The translations under genes were made by a program, and so were the position numbers. Under the pieces are notes generated by a model, which saw nothing but the letters and a program-made list of their open reading frames with translations, had not been told where the DNA came from and did not search any database. Source: an uncultured Veillonellaceae bacterium (GTDB lineage: Bacteria; Bacillota; Negativicutes; Veillonellales; Dialisteraceae). From it: a stretch of DNA of 64,000 nt. Positions 62,097 through 64,000 of this stretch are shown one piece after another. Location: positions 62,001 through 126,000 of the forward strand of contig CATVYJ010000003.1 of assembly GCA_958348245.1 (NCBI GenBank), given 5' to 3'. Numbering within the stretch: position 1 is the stretch's first letter; every line of letters begins with the position of its first letter.

Positions 62097-63203
62097 TCAG
62101 ACGTTGAAGCGGAAATACGCCACGTCTCCGTCCTGAATTTCGTAGTCTTTCCCTTCAATGCGAAGAAGGCCCTTTTCACGGACGGCGTTGAAGGAGCCGC
62201 ACGCCATGAGGTCTCCGTAGGGCACGATTTCCGCGCGGATAAAGCCGCGTTCGATGTCGCTGTGGATCTTGCCCGCCGCCTTCGGCGCTTTCGTGTGGGC
62301 GTGCACCGTCCAGGAGCGGCACTCGTCCGCGCCGACGGTGAAGAAATTGATGAGGCCGAGGAGCGAATAGGCGCTGCGGATGAGGCGGTTCAGCCCGGGT
62401 TCGGTTTCTCCCAGGTCCGCCAGGAACGCTTTGGCTTCTTCCGGGTCGAGTTCGGAGACTTCCTGCTCGATTTCCGCGGAGATGGGCACCCATTTCGCGT
62501 TTTCTTTCTCCGCTTCCGCCGCGGCGGCCTGCACGTGAGGATTCGCCATGGGGTCGGCGATGTCGTCTTCGGATGTGTTCAGCACGTAGAGCACCGGTTT
62601 GAGCGTGAGGAGGTTCAGCTCTTTCAGGACTTCCATGTCGTCGTCAGTGAAGTCGAGGGCCCGCGCGGGCGTCCCTTCGGAGAGGGCCTCGTATACGCGC
62701 TCAAGGAGGGGCATCTGGGCTTTCGCGTCCTTGATGCCCGCCTGAGCCAGCTTGCCGGTCTTCGTCTTTTTCTTCTCCACGCTCTCCAGATCGGCGAGGC
62801 AGAGCTCCGTATTGATGATGCCCATGTCGCGCACGGGATCGACGGAGCCTTCCACGTGGGTGATGTTGCCGTTTTCAAAGCAGCGCACCACGTGGGCGAT
62901 GGCGTCGGTCTCGCGGATGTGGCTCAGGAACTGGTTGCCCAGACCTTCCCCTTTCGACGCGCCCGCCACGAGGCCCGCTATGTCCACGAAGCGCGTAAAG
63001 GCGGGCGTGGTCTTTTTCGGATGGAACATGTCCGCCAGATCGTAGAGGCGGTGGTCCGGCACTTCCACCACGCCTACGTTCGGCTCGATGGTGCAGAAGG
63101 GAAAGTTCGCCGCTTCCGCGCCGGCTTTGGTGATGGCGTTGAAGAGGGTGGACTTGCCCACGTTCGGCAGGCCCACGATGCCTATCTGTAAATTTGTACT
63201 CAT
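62097..63203 (-). CDS. ychF: Redox-regulated ATPase YchF (Obg family)
   Basis: 368 residues: P-loop IVGLPNVGKSTLFNAITKAG, switch DIAGLVAGASKGEGLGNQFLSHIRE, and a C-terminal TGS domain (FFTVGADECRSWTVHAHTKAPKAAGKIH). YchF prefers ATP because the NKxD motif is replaced (LYVLNTSE). Binds ribosomes; stress role. Single-gene unit. Confidence 0.97.
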   Translation of the reverse strand: MSTNLQIGIVGLPNVGKSTLFNAITKAGAEAANFPFCTIEPNVGVVEVPDHRLYDLADMFHPKKTTPAFTRFVDIAGLVAGASKGEGLGNQFLSHIRETDAIAHVVRCFENGNITHVEGSVDPVRDMGIINTELCLADLESVEKKKTKTGKLAQAGIKDAKAQMPLLERVYEALSEGTPARALDFTDDDMEVLKELNLLTLKPVLYVLNTSEDDIADPMANPHVQAAAAEAEKENAKWVPISAEIEQEVSELDPEEAKAFLADLGETEPGLNRLIRSAYSLLGLINFFTVGADECRSWTVHAHTKAPKAAGKIHSDIERGFIRAEIVPYGDLMACGSFNAVREKGLLRIEGKDYEIQDGDVAYFRFNV

Positions 63204-63240
63204 ATGGTCTCCCCCTGCCGCGTTGCGGCAAAACAGCGGA

Positions 63241-63268
63241 AAAGCACAGCCCGCAGGGACTGCGCTCT
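63241..63268 (-). terminator. Probable terminator of dapL
   Basis: AGCGCAGTCCCTGCGGGCTGTGCT hairpin with TTT on the minus strand; 21 nt after the stop. Confidence 0.65.
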
Positions 63269-63288
63269 CCCGTCCGATATGATGCAGT

Positions 63289-64000
63289 TTATTTCCGTTC
63301 CGCGAGCGCTTTCTTCATGCGTTCCACCGCTTCGGCGGTGAGTTCCGGCGTATTGAACGCGGTGAGGCGCACGTATCCTTCGCCGCAGGGGCCGAAACCG
63401 GAGCCGGGGGTGCAGATGATGCGCGCTTTATCCAGCAGGAAGTCGAAGAAATCCCAGCTGGTCATGCCTTCCGGTACGGAGAGCCACACGTAGGGGCTGT
63501 TCGTACCGCCCGTGGCGGAGAGGCCGCACGCCTTCGCGCCGTCGAGCATCATCTGCGCGTTCTTCTTGTAGATGTCGATGGTGGCGCGGATCTGTTTCTG
63601 CCCTTCCTCGCTGTACACCGCTTCGGCGCCGCGCTGGACGATGTAGGAGACGCCGTTGAATTTCGTGCACTGCCGGCGGTCCCAGAGCTGGTTCGCTTCC
63701 ACCTTCTCGCCGGAGGCCGTTTCGAGCATCAGTTCGTGGGGCACCACGCAGAAGCCGCAGCGCACGCCCGTGAAGCCCGCCGTCTTGGAGTAGGAGCGGA
63801 ATTCGATGGCCACTTCCTTCGCACCTTCGATTTCGTAGATGCTGTGCGGAATGTTTTCATCGGAAATGAAGCATTCGTACGCCGCGTCGAAGAGGATGAC
63901 CGAGCCGGTCTGCTTCGCGTAGCGCACCCACATGGTGAGCGCTTTCCGGTCCATGGCCGCGCCGGTGGGATTGTTCGGCGAGCAGAGATAGATGATGGCC
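63289..64000 (-). CDS. dapL: LL-diaminopimelate aminotransferase, N-terminus outside window
   Basis: The visible ~236 C-terminal codons begin inside the PLP-binding region (LCSPNNPTGAAMDR) and contain the PLP-Lys motif FRSYSKTAGFTGVRCGFC, QLWDRRQCTKFNGVSYIVQRGA and the C-terminal Arg region EGYVRLTAFNTPE. DapL converts tetrahydrodipicolinate directly to LL-diaminopimelate, skipping the acylated route. It fits with lysA in this window. Confidence 0.93.
   Translation of the reverse strand, partial: AIIYLCSPNNPTGAAMDRKALTMWVRYAKQTGSVILFDAAYECFISDENIPHSIYEIEGAKEVAIEFRSYSKTAGFTGVRCGFCVVPHELMLETASGEKVEANQLWDRRQCTKFNGVSYIVQRGAEAVYSEEGQKQIRATIDIYKKNAQMMLDGAKACGLSATGGTNSPYVWLSVPEGMTSWDFFDFLLDKARIICTPGSGFGPCGEGYVRLTAFNTPELTAEAVERMKKALAERK

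Overview
The window looks like chromosome of a GC-rich member of the Negativicutes (diderm Firmicutes; a Dialister/Megasphaera-like Veillonellales bacterium is my best guess, by inference). Reasons: Firmicutes-style gene order (cggR-gapA-pgk-tpiA-eno; rpsB-tsf-pyrH-frr-uppS-cdsA-dxr-rseP-ispG-proS), FabK in place of FabI, strong AGGAGG ribosome binding sites, a TTG start on cggR, a LysA/DapL pair for diaminopimelate/lysine, and a mostly minus-strand layout with compact ATGA-overlapping operons. I saw no rRNA, tRNA, CRISPR array, prophage or transposase.

Layout. 1-5.9 kb: cell elongation operon mreB-mreC-mreD-mrdA-minD-rodA (minus; rodA runs off the left edge; MreB has a degenerate phosphate-2 loop). 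6.1-8.9 kb: an MmeI-type restriction-modification enzyme split by an 8-G tract, with an A+T-rich block covering motif IV and the specificity region; it looks phase-variable and mosaic. 9.2-14.6 kb: glycolytic operon cggR-gapA-pgk-tpiA-eno with a near-perfect promoter and a CggR-like operator. 14.8-18.0 kb: plus-strand fabK, gamma carbonic anhydrase, a small GNAT and an HD-GYP-like protein. 18.0-31.2 kb: minus-strand block comF-recD2-chorismate mutase, proS, ispG, rseP, dxr, cdsA, uppS, small ORF, frr, pyrH, tsf, rpsB. 31.5-40.9 kb: acyltransferase, Zn alcohol dehydrogenase, flavodoxin/cyclophilin-like lipoprotein and LysR regulator, two small secreted proteins, lysA, and a polar amino acid ABC transporter. 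41.0-42.6 kb: a probable structured small RNA and a candidate Panacea-type toxin-antitoxin pair. 42.7-53.3 kb: housekeeping genes (PG-binding/3D protein, nth, trxB, nucleoside kinase, Bax-inhibitor-1 protein, leuS, GH18 protein, lgt). 53.4-60.7 kb: a complete type I Zorya anti-phage system, zorA-zorB-zorC-zorD, in an A+T-rich island flanked by two similar terminator sequences. 60.8-64.0 kb: SfsA-DUF123 fusion, ychF and the 3' part of dapL.

The exciting content is defence-related: a Zorya operon whose SNF2 helicase carries a C-terminal Mrr-like domain with a degraded active site, an apparently phase-switched MmeI-like enzyme, and a Panacea-domain gene next to an unrecognised coiled-coil/membrane protein. 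Of these, the Panacea pair and the ~190-nt RNA are the least characterised. All functions are read from motifs and gene context; no database search was run.
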